A stretch of 64,000 nt of DNA from JAJVHZ01 sp041395385 (GCA_041395385.1 JAWLAN010000009.1:116228-180227), one strand, 5' to 3'; positions 24,544 through 33,965 are shown, numbered from the stretch's first letter. Program-made: numbers and translations. The notes: generated from the letters alone by a model not told the origin.

Positions 24544-26379
24544 TCAGTAGGCCTCCGGCACCCCGCGTGCGGGAGCCGGCGCGGGCTGCGCGCCGGCGCC
24601 GCCGGCATTCTGCTCGTCCTCCTCCTGCTGCTGCAGCTCCCACATCTGGGCGTAGGTCCCCCCGCGGGCGAGCAGCTCGCGGTGGGTGCCACGCTCGATG
24701 ATCCGGCCGGCCTCCATGACGAGGATCTGCCCGGCGTCGACGATGGTGGAGAGGCGATGGGCGATGACCAGCGTCGTGCGGTTCTCGGCAATCTCGCGCA
24801 GCTCGGCCTGGATGAGCTTCTCGGTGCGGGAATCCAGCGCCGAGGTGGCCTCGTCGAAGATGAGAATGGCTGGCCGCTTGAGCAGGGTTCGGGCGATGGC
24901 CACCCTCTGTTTCTCGCCGCCGGAGAGCTTCAGTCCCCTCTCGCCGACCATGGTGTCGTAGCCATCCGGCAGGGTCATCACGAAATCGTGGATATGCGCC
25001 GATCTCGCCGCCGCGATCACCTCATCATCGCCCGCCTCCGGGTCGCCGTAGGCGATGTTGTACCAGAGCGTGTCGTTGAAGAGCACCGTGTCCTGCGGCA
25101 CGATGCCGATCGCCCGCCGCAGCGATGCCTGCGTGACCGTGCGGATGTCCTGCCCGTCGATGCTGATGCGGCCGCCGCTGACGTCGTAGAACCGGAACAG
25201 CAGGCGCGCGAGCGTGGATTTTCCCGCTCCGCTCGCGCCGACCACGGCCACCTTGTGGCCGGCCGGGACCTCGAAGCTGACGTCGTGCAGGATCTGCCGC
25301 TTCGCCTCGTAGGAGAAATCGACGTGTTCGAAGCGTATCGACGCGCCGGCGAGCGCCAGCGGCGGCGCGCCGGGCTCGTCGTCGACCTCGCGGTGCACCT
25401 CGAGCAGGCCGAAGAGCTTCTCCATGTCGGTGACGGCCTGCTTGATCTCCCGGTACATTACCCCCAGGAAATTCAGCGGCATGTAGAGCTGGATGAGCAG
25501 GACGTTGACCAGCACGAGATCGCCGATGCTCATGGTCCCGGCGACCACCCCGCGGGCGGCGAGCGCCATCAGCGTGGTCACCGCGCTGGCGATGATGAAG
25601 GCCTGGGTGGAATTGAGCAGCCCGAGGGAGGTGCGGCTCTTCACCGAGGCCTCCTCCCAGCGCTGCAGACTCTCGTCGTAGCGGCGGGTCTCGAAGGCTT
25701 CGTTGCCGAAGTACTTCACCGTCTCGTAATTCAGCAGGCTGTCGATGGCGCGGGTGCTCGCCTTGGAGTCCAGCTCGTTCATGGCGCGGCGGAAGTGCGT
25801 GCGCCACTCGGTTATCACCACCGTGAAAAAGATGTAGCTCGCCAGCGCGAGCAGCGTGATGAGCGCGAACCAGACGCTGAAATTGCGCAGCAGCACGATG
25901 CCGATGAGCGTGATCTCCACGAACGTGGGGATGATGCTGAAGATGGCGTAGCTCAGCAGCGTGTCGATGCCCTTGGTGCCGCGCTCCACGTCGCGGGTCA
26001 TGCCGCCGGTCTGGCGCTCCAGGTGGAAGCGCAGCGACAGCGCGTGCAGGTGGCGGAAGGTCTTCAGCGCGACGTTGCGTATGCTCCGCTGCGCGACGCG
26101 CGCAAACAGGATGTCGCGCAGCTCGCTGAACAGCGTGCTAGACAGCCGCAGCAGCCCGTATCCGGCCACCAGCGAGACCGGCACCGCCAGCAGGGCCTGG
26201 CGCGGGTCCAGGCTGTCGACGATGGCCTTGAGCGTGAGCGGCAGGCCCACGTTGGCGACCTTGGCGATGACCAGACAGCCGAGGGCCAGCAGCAGCCGGG
26301 CGCGGTACTCCCAGACGTAGGGGAGCAGCGATCTCAGCGCCGTCCAGCTGCCGGTCGGGGCGGACCCGGATGTCTTCAC
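24544..26379 (-). CDS. ABC transporter, fused permease-ATPase of the Atm1/HMT1 type
   Basis: 611 residues: six-helix exporter domain (about 1-320) then an ATPase (about 340-580). Walker A GASGAGKST, signature LSGGEKQRVAIARTLL, Walker B ILIFDEAT and H-loop VIAHRL are intact. The membrane part has the Atm1-class features NYETVKYFGNE and MYREIKQAVTDMEKLF. Mitochondrial Atm1 and bacterial relatives export glutathione-linked sulphur or metal compounds. The C-terminal 30 residues are a low-complexity tail rich in Glu, Gln, Ala and Pro. It follows the MEKHLA gene by 18 bases. Confidence 0.92.
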   Translation of the reverse strand: MKTSGSAPTGSWTALRSLLPYVWEYRARLLLALGCLVIAKVANVGLPLTLKAIVDSLDPRQALLAVPVSLVAGYGLLRLSSTLFSELRDILFARVAQRSIRNVALKTFRHLHALSLRFHLERQTGGMTRDVERGTKGIDTLLSYAIFSIIPTFVEITLIGIVLLRNFSVWFALITLLALASYIFFTVVITEWRTHFRRAMNELDSKASTRAIDSLLNYETVKYFGNEAFETRRYDESLQRWEEASVKSRTSLGLLNSTQAFIIASAVTTLMALAARGVVAGTMSIGDLVLVNVLLIQLYMPLNFLGVMYREIKQAVTDMEKLFGLLEVHREVDDEPGAPPLALAGASIRFEHVDFSYEAKRQILHDVSFEVPAGHKVAVVGASGAGKSTLARLLFRFYDVSGGRISIDGQDIRTVTQASLRRAIGIVPQDTVLFNDTLWYNIAYGDPEAGDDEVIAAARSAHIHDFVMTLPDGYDTMVGERGLKLSGGEKQRVAIARTLLKRPAILIFDEATSALDSRTEKLIQAELREIAENRTTLVIAHRLSTIVDAGQILVMEAGRIIERGTHRELLARGGTYAQMWELQQQEEDEQNAGGAGAQPAPAPARGVPEAY

Positions 26380-26397
26380 GGTGGCTCCATCCTGCCT

Positions 26398-26889
26398 CTA
26401 TTCGTCAGTCCAGTGACGAAAAGTGGCAGCCTGGCCGACGCGCCTGCCGTCGCGATCGCGCAGATCCCAGATCGTCACGTCGCGGATGCGAAAGCGCCGG
26501 CCGGTGGCGCTGACGCGCACGCCGGAGTAGCCGGTGACGTAGCCCTGCCGGCCGACCTCCTCGAGCACGCGCTGGCGCTCCTGGTGGCAAGCGGCCTCGG
26601 CGGTGTCGCGGGAAGGCGTGCGTACGAAGCGCTCCCACGGCAGCTCCCACAGGGCCAGTGCGGCGCGATTGCCGTAGTTGAGGATGGGCTCGGCGGCGGT
26701 GTCGTGCGAGGCGACCACGAACGGGGCCACGAACAGCCGCTCGGCCTCCTCGAGGGGGTCGCCGCTGCGGGCGATGAGCTCGCCGCCCGTGAGGCGGGCG
26801 TGACTGTCGAGCAGAACCTGGGTCCAGGGGATGATGACGGTTGGATCGGGCAGATCGATGCGGCCGGAGACGGACATACAGACCGCCAT
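26398..26889 (-). CDS. MEKHLA-domain (PAS-like) protein
   Basis: 163 residues from the ATG at 26889, preceded by GGGAGG. The pattern IIPWTQVLLDSHARLTG, ILNYGNRAALALWELPWERF and the C-terminal strand pair GYVTGYSGVRVSATGRRFRI fits the MEKHLA domain, a PAS-like fold found in bacteria and at the end of plant HD-ZIP III factors. It may bind a small ligand or sense redox state; its role is unknown. It is upstream of, and probably co-transcribed with, the Atm1-type exporter. Confidence 0.82.
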   Translation of the reverse strand: MAVCMSVSGRIDLPDPTVIIPWTQVLLDSHARLTGGELIARSGDPLEEAERLFVAPFVVASHDTAAEPILNYGNRAALALWELPWERFVRTPSRDTAEAACHQERQRVLEEVGRQGYVTGYSGVRVSATGRRFRIRDVTIWDLRDRDGRRVGQAATFRHWTDE

Positions 26890-27022
26890 TGTACCGCCTC
26901 CCAGCCTCCCCGACGGTTCCTCGCCGCTGCCTGGCCCGGCCCGTGCCAGCGGCCGCGGAGGCCGTGCGCACGGTGCCGGAACCGGGGCGTGCCCTCAGGG
27001 GCTGGCCCCGGCGCCGTCGGAT

Positions 27023-27229
27023 CTACTTGAATTCCACCCTGGCGTGCGGCTGGCTGTCGTGATGGGCGCGATCGTGCGCATCGCAGTCGGCCTGGGCCTC
27101 GTCACCGTTCGTGCGCCACTGCCCGATCCATGCGCCGCTGCCGTCGGCATGCACGGCATAGCACTCGCCGCGGAAGGAGGAAAATCGCATCGTCTGGTCC
27201 ATCGGATCATCGGTTTGATCGGTGCTCAT
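27023..27229 (-). CDS. Small hypothetical protein, 68 residues
   Basis: I do not recognise a family. The ATG at 27229 has a good AGGAG site 7 bases upstream, which supports translation. The product is hydrophilic and rich in Asp, Gln and His, with two aromatic strand-like segments (GECYAVHADGSGAWIGQW) and a His/Asp-rich tail (CDAHDRAHHDSQPHA) that could bind metal. No signal peptide or membrane segment. It stands alone between mutS and the MEKHLA gene. Confidence 0.55.
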   Translation of the reverse strand: MSTDQTDDPMDQTMRFSSFRGECYAVHADGSGAWIGQWRTNGDEAQADCDAHDRAHHDSQPHARVEFK

Positions 27230-27336
27230 GACGGGTCTCCTGTGCTCTGGCTCGACCGTGCGCGTGGAACGGTGGCAAGTGCCGCCTTCTCGCCCGCCCG
27301 TGCCCGGTAGCGGCCCGGTGCGGCGCGATCTTTAGT

Positions 27337-29988
27337 CTAGTCCTCGAGCAGCCCGCGCAGGCGGTAGAGCAGATCGAGCGCCTCGCGTGGGGTGAGCGCG
27401 TCGGGATCGGCGGCGCGCAGCGCCTCGGCCACCCGGGCATGCGGCTGGAACAGCGACATCTGCGGCGTGGAGGCGGGCGCGCCAACGGCGCGCGGCGAGG
27501 ACTCGAGGCTCTCCAGGTATTGCCGGGCCCGCTCGATCACCGCGCGCGGGACGCCGGCCAGCAGGGCCACGTGCAGGCCGTAACTGCGGTCGGCGGGTCC
27601 TTCCTTCACCCGGCGCAGAAATACGATCTGATCATGGTGCTCCACCGCGTCGAGGTGCACATTGGCCACGGCCGCGCTCTGCCCGGCGAGCGCGGTGAGC
27701 TCGAAGTAGTGGGTGGCGAACAGCGTCCAGGCGCGGATGTCGTTCGCCAGCGCCTGGGCCGTGGCCCACGCCAGCGCCAGCCCGTCGAAGGTGCTGGTGC
27801 CGCGGCCGATCTCGTCCATCAGCACCAGGCTTTCCGCGGTCGCGTAGTGCAGGATGTTGGCCGTCTCCGTCATCTCCACCATGAAGGTCGATCGTCCGGA
27901 GGCGAGATCGTCGGCCGCGCCGATGCGCGTGAAGATGCGATCGACGGGTCCTATCCGTGCGCTCTGCGCCGGCACGAAGCTGCCCGCGTGGGCGAGCAGC
28001 ACGATGAGCGCGACCTGGCGCATGTAGGTGGACTTGCCGCCCATGTTCGGGCCGGTAATGACCAGCATCCGGCGCGTCTCGTTCAGATCGAGATCGTTGG
28101 GGATGAACGGCTCGCCGCCGCGTTGTTCGACGACCGGGTGCCGGCCCGCGACGATCGCGAGCCCCGGCCTGGCGTCGAGCTCCGGGCAGGCGAGATTCAA
28201 CGCCTCGGCGCGCTCGGCGTAGCAGGCGAGGGTGTCGAGCGCGGCGATCGCCGCGGCACTGTCCTGCAACGGCCGCAGGTGGCCCTGCAGCTGCTCGAGC
28301 AGCGCCTCGTACAGATGCCGCTCGCGCGCCAGCGCGCGCTCGCCGGCGCTCAGCACCTTGTCCTCGTGCGCCTTCAGCTCCGGGGTGATGTAGCGTTCGG
28401 CGGCCTTCAGCGTCTGCCGGCGCTGGTAGCGCTCCGGAACCCGCCCGGCGTGGGCGCGGCTCACCTCGATGTAGAAGCCGTGCACCCTGTTGTAGCCGAC
28501 CCGGAGGTTGGCGATGCCGCTGGCGGCGCGCTCGCGCCGCTCGAGCTCGGCCAGGAACTGCCCGGCGTCGCCGCAGAGCGCGCGCAGCTCGTCGAGCTCG
28601 GCGTCATGGCCGGCGGCGATGACGCCGCCGTCGCGCAGCCACAGCGGCGGGGACTCCACGATGGCGCGGGCGAGCAGCTGGTGCAGCCCCGGGAACTCGC
28701 CGATGTCCTCGTGGATCGCGGTGAGCGCCGGCGCGTCGGCCGCGGCGATGCAGGCACGCAGCGCGGGCAGCGCCGCGAGCGCCTCGCGCAGCTGCGCCAG
28801 GTCCCGCGGCCGCGCCGACTTCAGCGCCACGCGCGCGAGGATGCGCTCGACGTCGCCGAACCGGCGCAGGCACTCGCGCACGCGCGGATGCCAGCCCTCC
28901 TCGAGCAGCGCCTGCACCGCCTGGTGCCGGGCGCGCACGCCGGACGGATCGCGCAGCGGGCGCGTGAGCCAGCGGCGCAGCGTGCGTCCGCCCATGGGCG
29001 TGACCGTGCTGTCCACGACGGCCACCAGCGTGTTCTGCGGGTTGCCGGCGAGGCTCGCGTCGATCTCGAGGTTCCTGCGGCTGGCGGCGTCGAGCACGAT
29101 CGTTTCGCCTGAGTGCTCCACCCGCGGCGGCTTCAGGTGCGGCAACGCCGACTGCTGGGTATCGGCGGCGTACTGCAGGGCCGCGCCGGCGGCCGCGATC
29201 GCCGCGGGCATCGCGTCGCAGCCGAAGCCGGCGAGGTCGCTCACGCCGAACTGCCGCATCAGCGCCCGCCGCGCCGTGTCCGTGTCGAAACACCATGGCG
29301 GCCGCGGCTTCACGCCGCGGCGCGCGATGAGCAGCGGCTGCAGCGGGGAGCCCTCGGCGAGCAGGATCTCGCTCGGCTGCAGGCGCTCGAGCTCGTCGGC
29401 GAGCGCGGACTCGCCATCGAGCTCGCCGAGTATGAACCGCCCGCCGCCGAGATCGATGGCGGCCACGCCGATGCGCCTGCCGGCGCCGTGCAGCGCGGCC
29501 AGCCAGTTGTCGCGCCTGCCCTCGAGCAGCGCCTCGTCGGTCGCGGTGCCGGGCGTGACGATGCGGGTGATCCGGCGCTCCACCGGTCCCTTGCTCGTGG
29601 CCGGGTCGCCCACCTGCTCGCAGATGACGACCGATTCGCCGAGCCGCACCAGCCGCGCGAGGTACTGATCGACCGCGTGCGCCGGCACCCCCGCCATCGG
29701 GATGGGCTCGCCGGCGGACTGCCCGCGCGCGGTCAGCGCGATGCCGAGCAGGGCCGCGGCGCGCCGGGCGTCCTCGAAGAACAGCTCGTAGAAATCCCCC
29801 ATGCGGTAGAACAGCAGCGTCTCCGGATGCTGCGCCTTGAAACCGAGGTACTGCCGCATGACCGGCGTGTGCTCGGCATGGGGCTCCGGCGCCGGGGCCG
29901 CGCCCCCGGGCGGGCGGCGGGCGGACCCTCCGCGGGGACTGCCCCGGGCGGCCGGTTCACCGGAGGGAGGCTTGAATTGGGCGGCCAT
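27337..29988 (-). CDS. mutS: DNA mismatch repair protein MutS
   Basis: 883 residues from the ATG at 29988; the frame also offers a TTG at 29997. The N-terminal 40 residues are Pro/Ala/Gly-rich and not conserved. Mismatch-binding motif LLFYRMGDFYELFFEDA (Phe and Glu that probe the base) is present, and so are Walker A GPNMGGKSTYMRQ, Walker B LVLMDEIGRGTSTFDG and the C-terminal dimerisation helix. The protein recognises mispairs and recruits MutL. It is divergent from htpG with about 50 bases between them. Confidence 0.97.
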   Translation of the reverse strand: MAAQFKPPSGEPAARGSPRGGSARRPPGGAAPAPEPHAEHTPVMRQYLGFKAQHPETLLFYRMGDFYELFFEDARRAAALLGIALTARGQSAGEPIPMAGVPAHAVDQYLARLVRLGESVVICEQVGDPATSKGPVERRITRIVTPGTATDEALLEGRRDNWLAALHGAGRRIGVAAIDLGGGRFILGELDGESALADELERLQPSEILLAEGSPLQPLLIARRGVKPRPPWCFDTDTARRALMRQFGVSDLAGFGCDAMPAAIAAAGAALQYAADTQQSALPHLKPPRVEHSGETIVLDAASRRNLEIDASLAGNPQNTLVAVVDSTVTPMGGRTLRRWLTRPLRDPSGVRARHQAVQALLEEGWHPRVRECLRRFGDVERILARVALKSARPRDLAQLREALAALPALRACIAAADAPALTAIHEDIGEFPGLHQLLARAIVESPPLWLRDGGVIAAGHDAELDELRALCGDAGQFLAELERRERAASGIANLRVGYNRVHGFYIEVSRAHAGRVPERYQRRQTLKAAERYITPELKAHEDKVLSAGERALARERHLYEALLEQLQGHLRPLQDSAAAIAALDTLACYAERAEALNLACPELDARPGLAIVAGRHPVVEQRGGEPFIPNDLDLNETRRMLVITGPNMGGKSTYMRQVALIVLLAHAGSFVPAQSARIGPVDRIFTRIGAADDLASGRSTFMVEMTETANILHYATAESLVLMDEIGRGTSTFDGLALAWATAQALANDIRAWTLFATHYFELTALAGQSAAVANVHLDAVEHHDQIVFLRRVKEGPADRSYGLHVALLAGVPRAVIERARQYLESLESSPRAVGAPASTPQMSLFQPHARVAEALRAADPDALTPREALDLLYRLRGLLED

Positions 29989-30040
29989 CGCCCGCAACTA
30001 TACGGCACCCGACCAAGCAGAAAATAGGGAGTGGTTTGGC

Positions 30041-31918
30041 ATGTCCGTCGACGTCAACAAGCAGACCCTGGGCTTCCAGGCCGAGATCCGGCAGCTGCTC
30101 GATCTCATGGTGCATTCGCTTTACAGCAATCCCGATATCTTCCTGCGCGAGCTCATCTCCAATGCCTCGGACGCCTCCGAGAAGCTGCGCTTCGAGGCCC
30201 TGGGCAACGAGGCCCTTTACGAGGGTGACACCGATCTCGGCATCACCGTGGAGTACAGCGAGCAGCAGGGCACGATCACCGTGCGCGACAACGGCATCGG
30301 CATGTCGCGCGAGGAGATCGTCACCAACCTCGGTTCGATCGCGAAGTCCGGCACCCGCGAGTTCTTCCAGCAGCTCACCGGCGACAAGCAGTCCGACACC
30401 CAGCTCATCGGCCAGTTCGGCGTCGGCTTCTATTCCGCCTTCATCGTCGCCGACAAGGTGACGGTGACCACCCGTCGCGCGGGGCTGCCGGCGGAGGAGG
30501 GCGTGCGCTGGGAGTCCGACGGCCAGGGCGAGTACACGGTGCAGGGCGTGCAGCGCAAGAAGCGTGGCACCGAGGTCGTCCTGCACCTGCGCGAGGAGCA
30601 CAAGGAGTACCTCAGCGGCTGGAAGCTGCGGCAGATCATCCACAAGTACTCCGACCACATCACGCTGCCGATCCAGATGCCCAGGGAGGGCGAGAAGGAG
30701 ACCGGCTACGAGCGGGTCAACTCGGCCACCGCGCTGTGGGTCCGCAACAAGAAAGACATCACGGAGGAGGAGTACAACGAGTTCTACAAGCACATCGCGC
30801 ACGACTTCGAGCCCCCGATGGCGCGCGTGCACACCCGGACCGAGGGCAAGCTCGAGTACACCACGCTGTTCTTCCTGCCCGCGCGCGCGCCGTTCGATCT
30901 CTGGGATCGCGAGGCCAGGCACGGCGGCATCAAGCTCTACGTGCGGCGCGTGTTCATCATGGACGACGCCGAGCAGCTCCTGCCGCGCTACCTGCGCTTC
31001 GTGCGCGGCATCGTCGACACCGCCGACCTGCCGTTGAACGTCTCGCGCGAGATCCTGCAGAAGAACAAGGTCATCGACACCATGCGCGCGGCCTCGGTGA
31101 AGAAGATCCTGGGCCTGATCGAAGGGCTCGGCGCCGAGGATTACGAGAAGTTCTGGAAGACCTTCGGCCGGGTGTTGAAGGAAGGCATCGTCGATGACAC
31201 CGACAATCGCGCGCAGATCGCCAGGCTGCTGCGTTATCCCAGCACGCACGAGGACAGCGAGGAGAAGCCGACCTCGCTCGCCGGCTACGTCTCCCGCATG
31301 ACGGCCGACCACGAGGCCATCTACTTCCTCACCGCGGACAGCTTCTCCACGGCCCGCAACAGCCCGCACCTGGAGATCTTCCGCAAGAAGGGCATCGAGG
31401 TGCTGCTGCTGTGCGATCCGATCGACGAGTGGGTCGCGAGCTATCTCACGGAGTTCGAGGGCAAGCCGCTGAAGTCGGTGGCCAAGGGCGCGCTCGACCT
31501 CGGCAAGCTCGCCGACAAGGAGGAAGAGCGCAAGGAGACGCGCGAGGTCAAGGACCTGCTCGGCCGGCTGCGCAAGGCGCTGGAGACGCAGGTGTCCGAC
31601 GTGCGCGCCTCCAGGCGCCTGACGAGCTCACCGGCATGCCTGGTCGCCGAGGATCACGGCATGAGCGCGAACCTCGAGCGCATCCTGAAGCAGGTCGGGC
31701 AGAAGGTGGAGAGCAGCAAGCCCATCCTGGAGATCAATGCCGAACACGCGCTGGTGCGGCGCCTGGCCGACGAGCACGACGAGCAGCGCTTCAGCGACTG
31801 GGCCCGGATCCTGTTCGACCAGGCCTTGCTCGCGGAGGGTGGAAAGCTGGAGGACCCGGCGAGTTTCGTGCGGCGGATGAACGAGATGTTCATCGCCATT
31901 GCAGCGGCGAGGACCTGA
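30041..31918 (+). CDS. htpG: Chaperone HtpG (Hsp90 family)
   Basis: 625 residues, standard. ATG at 30041 with AGGGAGTGG upstream. N-terminal GHKL ATPase shows ELISNASDA, DNGIGMSREE, and the lid GQFGVGFYSAF; the middle domain has VRRVFIMDDA and the catalytic-loop Arg in NVSREILQ; the C-terminal dimerisation region is complete. HtpG is an ATP-dependent chaperone of the cytoplasm induced by heat. I see no clear sigma-32 promoter in the short gap to mutS. Confidence 0.97.
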   Translation: MSVDVNKQTLGFQAEIRQLLDLMVHSLYSNPDIFLRELISNASDASEKLRFEALGNEALYEGDTDLGITVEYSEQQGTITVRDNGIGMSREEIVTNLGSIAKSGTREFFQQLTGDKQSDTQLIGQFGVGFYSAFIVADKVTVTTRRAGLPAEEGVRWESDGQGEYTVQGVQRKKRGTEVVLHLREEHKEYLSGWKLRQIIHKYSDHITLPIQMPREGEKETGYERVNSATALWVRNKKDITEEEYNEFYKHIAHDFEPPMARVHTRTEGKLEYTTLFFLPARAPFDLWDREARHGGIKLYVRRVFIMDDAEQLLPRYLRFVRGIVDTADLPLNVSREILQKNKVIDTMRAASVKKILGLIEGLGAEDYEKFWKTFGRVLKEGIVDDTDNRAQIARLLRYPSTHEDSEEKPTSLAGYVSRMTADHEAIYFLTADSFSTARNSPHLEIFRKKGIEVLLLCDPIDEWVASYLTEFEGKPLKSVAKGALDLGKLADKEEERKETREVKDLLGRLRKALETQVSDVRASRRLTSSPACLVAEDHGMSANLERILKQVGQKVESSKPILEINAEHALVRRLADEHDEQRFSDWARILFDQALLAEGGKLEDPASFVRRMNEMFIAIAAART

Positions 31919-31997
31919 GGTAACGGGGCCGCCTGGCCGCGCCGAGTCTGGCGGGATCAGGCTTCCGCCGGCCTGCGGCGCGTCACCTTCAACGGCG

Positions 31998-32024
31998 GCG
32001 CGCCATGCTCGGTGCATGGCGCGC
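31998..32024. repeat. Strong hairpin between htpG and a convergent small ORF
   Basis: Perfect 10-bp inverted repeat GCGCGCCATG / CATGGCGCGC with a 7-nt loop. There is no T tract on either side, so it may slow or end transcription from either gene only with help. Confidence 0.5.
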
Positions 32025-32037
32025 GCCCAGGATGTCT

Positions 32038-32199
32038 TTAACGCTTTGCTTCGGTTGCCTTTTTCGTGGGCGTGCCCTTGGCCACGAGCTTCAGGACGGG
32101 AGCCGTCGCAGGTTTGACGTTGGTCGCCGGGATCGTGGCGGACATTGCGTAGAGCCCGCGGAATTGCGTGGCGATCCGCGGTGTGGACTGGTGCTGCAT
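32038..32199 (-). CDS. Small basic hypothetical protein, 53 residues
   Basis: ATG at 32199 preceded by GGAGG at the right distance, and a promoter-like pair further upstream (32256-32284). The product is 53 residues with an N-terminal half rich in Thr, Ala and Pro and a strongly basic tail (KLVAKGTPTKKATEAKR). It is too short for ordinary gene callers. I recognise no family. It is convergent with htpG, a hairpin lying in the gap. Ribosome site, promoter and lysine-rich end make translation plausible but unproven. Confidence 0.5.
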   Translation of the reverse strand: MQHQSTPRIATQFRGLYAMSATIPATNVKPATAPVLKLVAKGTPTKKATEAKR

Positions 32200-32255
32200 G
32201 ATGCCTCCGGAACTTTAAATAACTTTAAAAAACTTCTGTAACGCTATGTTTTCCA

Positions 32256-32284
32256 AGTTTAGCCAAGCTCCTGTTCTATGGCAA
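32256..32284 (-). promoter_or_regulatory. Candidate promoter of the 53-residue ORF
   Basis: Minus strand TTGCCA, 17-bp spacer, TAAACT; an AT-rich leader of about 55 bases with runs of T and A follows to the GGAGG site. Confidence 0.45.
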
Positions 32285-32714
32285 GCTCGGCTTCTACGTA
32301 TATTTTCGGACAGGACCGATGCGAAAGTCGCACCATGGTGCGACGCGTTTTGGCCGGAACGCGACAATCCGCGATGTATTTCCCATCGAGCCTCCCGCGC
32401 GCAGAGGATCTGTCGGGCGGGATCGTCGCGCCGCATGGCCCGTGCGACTTGGGGCTCCCGCATGACGGTGCCGTCCACACCCCCGAGCGAAAGTCGGCCG
32501 TGCCGGTCCCCCGCGCCGCAGCTCGATTTTTGGAGGATAGGCCCTCGCCGGGCCATCCGCGGTGATCCCGATCAGCGTCCCGGCGTCGTTACATGCCGGT
32601 GAGCACGCGCGGCCGGTACGCCGCCCATGTCAGCAGGGGATCGATGAACGCCGGGAGTGCATCCCGCGTACGCGACGCGATGCGCACGGGGTTCTCGGGC
32701 ATAATGCCGGCCCG
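32285..32714. other. Intergenic region with an 18-bp perfect palindrome
   Basis: No convincing gene in this stretch upstream of prmB. GTCGCACCATGGTGCGAC at 32327-32344 is a perfect palindrome and could be an operator or a hairpin. Otherwise I see nothing specific. Confidence 0.4.
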
Positions 32715-33635
32715 ATGAAACAGGCCTCCCGCAAGCAGCCGCCCTCGACGGCCCGCGAGCTCATCCATTACGGCGAGCGAAAATTCAAGCGCAGCAGGAT
32801 CTTCTACGGGCACGGCACGCGCGAGGCGCTGGACGAATCCGTCTACCTGGTGTTGCGCGGGCTGGGGCTGCCGTTCGGGTGCCCGGACGAGGATCTCGAC
32901 CGGCCGTTGGCAAAGGAGCAGATCGACCGCGTGCGCGCGTTGTTGCAGCAGCGGATCGACAGCCGCAAGCCGGCGGCCTACCTGCTCAACGAGGCGTACT
33001 TCTGCGGGCTCAGCTTCTACGTCGACGAGCGCGTGCTCATCCCGCGCTCGCCGATCGCGGAGCTGATCGAACAGGGGTTCGGGCCGTGGGTGGAGGAGGC
33101 GCGGGTGCGATCGGTCCTCGACCTGTGCACCGGCAGCGGCTGCATCGCGATCGGATGCGCGCTCGCCTTTCCCGAGGCGACCGTCGTCGGCGCGGACATC
33201 TCGCCGGATGCGCTCGCCGTGGCCGCCATCAATGTCGAACGTCACGCGCTTGGCGGGCGCGTGCGGCTGGTGCAGTCCGATCTCTTCTCGGCGCTGGCCG
33301 GCGAGCGTTTCGATCTGATCGTCAGCAACCCGCCCTACGTGCCGGCCGGCGAGATCGCCGAGTTGCCGGCGGAGTACGCCTTCGAACCGCCGCTGGCGCT
33401 GGCCGCGGGCGACGACGGACTTGCGATCGTCACACGCATGCTCGAGGAGGCGGCCGATCATTTGAGCGCGCAGGGGGTGCTGGTCGTCGAGGTCGGTGAT
33501 CGCGAGCAGGCGCTGGCGGAGAAATACCCCGAGGTTCCCTTCACCTGGCTGGAGTTCGAGCGCGGCAGCGGCTACGACGGGGTCTTTCTGCTCGACGCGG
33601 CCGTGTTGCGACAGCACTTCCCGTCCCGCGGCTAA
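32715..33635 (+). CDS. prmB: Ribosomal protein L3 N5-glutamine methyltransferase
   Basis: 306 residues from the ATG at 32715. N-terminal helical domain (about 1-95), then a SAM-binding Rossmann fold with VLDLCTGSGCIAIGCA and the amide-binding NPPY motif (SNPPYVP, about residue 210). PrmB methylates a glutamine of L3; the N-terminal sequence ARELIHYGERKF is PrmB-like rather than PrmC-like. In E. coli and relatives prmB is followed by aroC; here aroC is 19 kb away. Confidence 0.93.
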   Translation: MKQASRKQPPSTARELIHYGERKFKRSRIFYGHGTREALDESVYLVLRGLGLPFGCPDEDLDRPLAKEQIDRVRALLQQRIDSRKPAAYLLNEAYFCGLSFYVDERVLIPRSPIAELIEQGFGPWVEEARVRSVLDLCTGSGCIAIGCALAFPEATVVGADISPDALAVAAINVERHALGGRVRLVQSDLFSALAGERFDLIVSNPPYVPAGEIAELPAEYAFEPPLALAAGDDGLAIVTRMLEEAADHLSAQGVLVVEVGDREQALAEKYPEVPFTWLEFERGSGYDGVFLLDAAVLRQHFPSRG

Positions 33636-33664
33636 TAGTCGTTTTGCGGTCCGGCGAAGGCGGC

Positions 33665-33965
33665 CAGCCGGGGCTTGCCTGGCTACCGCTCGCGGTACTT
33701 CCGTGTACCGCTCGCTACCGCGGCGTCGTGCTCGCTGTCCCTGCTGCGCGCGCCGCCGAGGCGCGCCAGGCAAGCCCCGGCTGACCGCCCGAACGTTCGG
33801 CAAACCCTGATGGCGGCCTCGTGCCGGCTAGAGGGCGACATGCATTTGCGATCACGGCGCGTCGGTGTTCTCCGCCGTGGGCGGCACAACGCCCGGCAGA
33901 CCGCCCGAACGCTCGTGAAATCTCCAAAATGGAAGTACCGCGAGCGGTAGCCAAGCAAGCCCCGG
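33665..33965. repeat. Nested inverted-repeat element (MITE/REP-like)
   Basis: No gene in this 399-base gap. Two nested repeats share one left arm. A 19-bp perfect inverted repeat lies at 33665-33683 and 33765-33783. A 35-bp inverted repeat with one mismatch lies at 33668-33702 and 33931-33965, spanning 298 bp. A 13-bp direct repeat GACCGCCCGAACG is at 33783-33795 and 33899-33911. The arms contain TACCGCTCGCGGTA. There is no transposase, so this is either a non-autonomous mobile element or a cluster of repetitive palindromes. Confidence 0.75.

Noticed and set aside
33665..33965. CRISPR array
   Set aside because: Repeats are inverted and few, with no regular spacers and no cas genes in the window.
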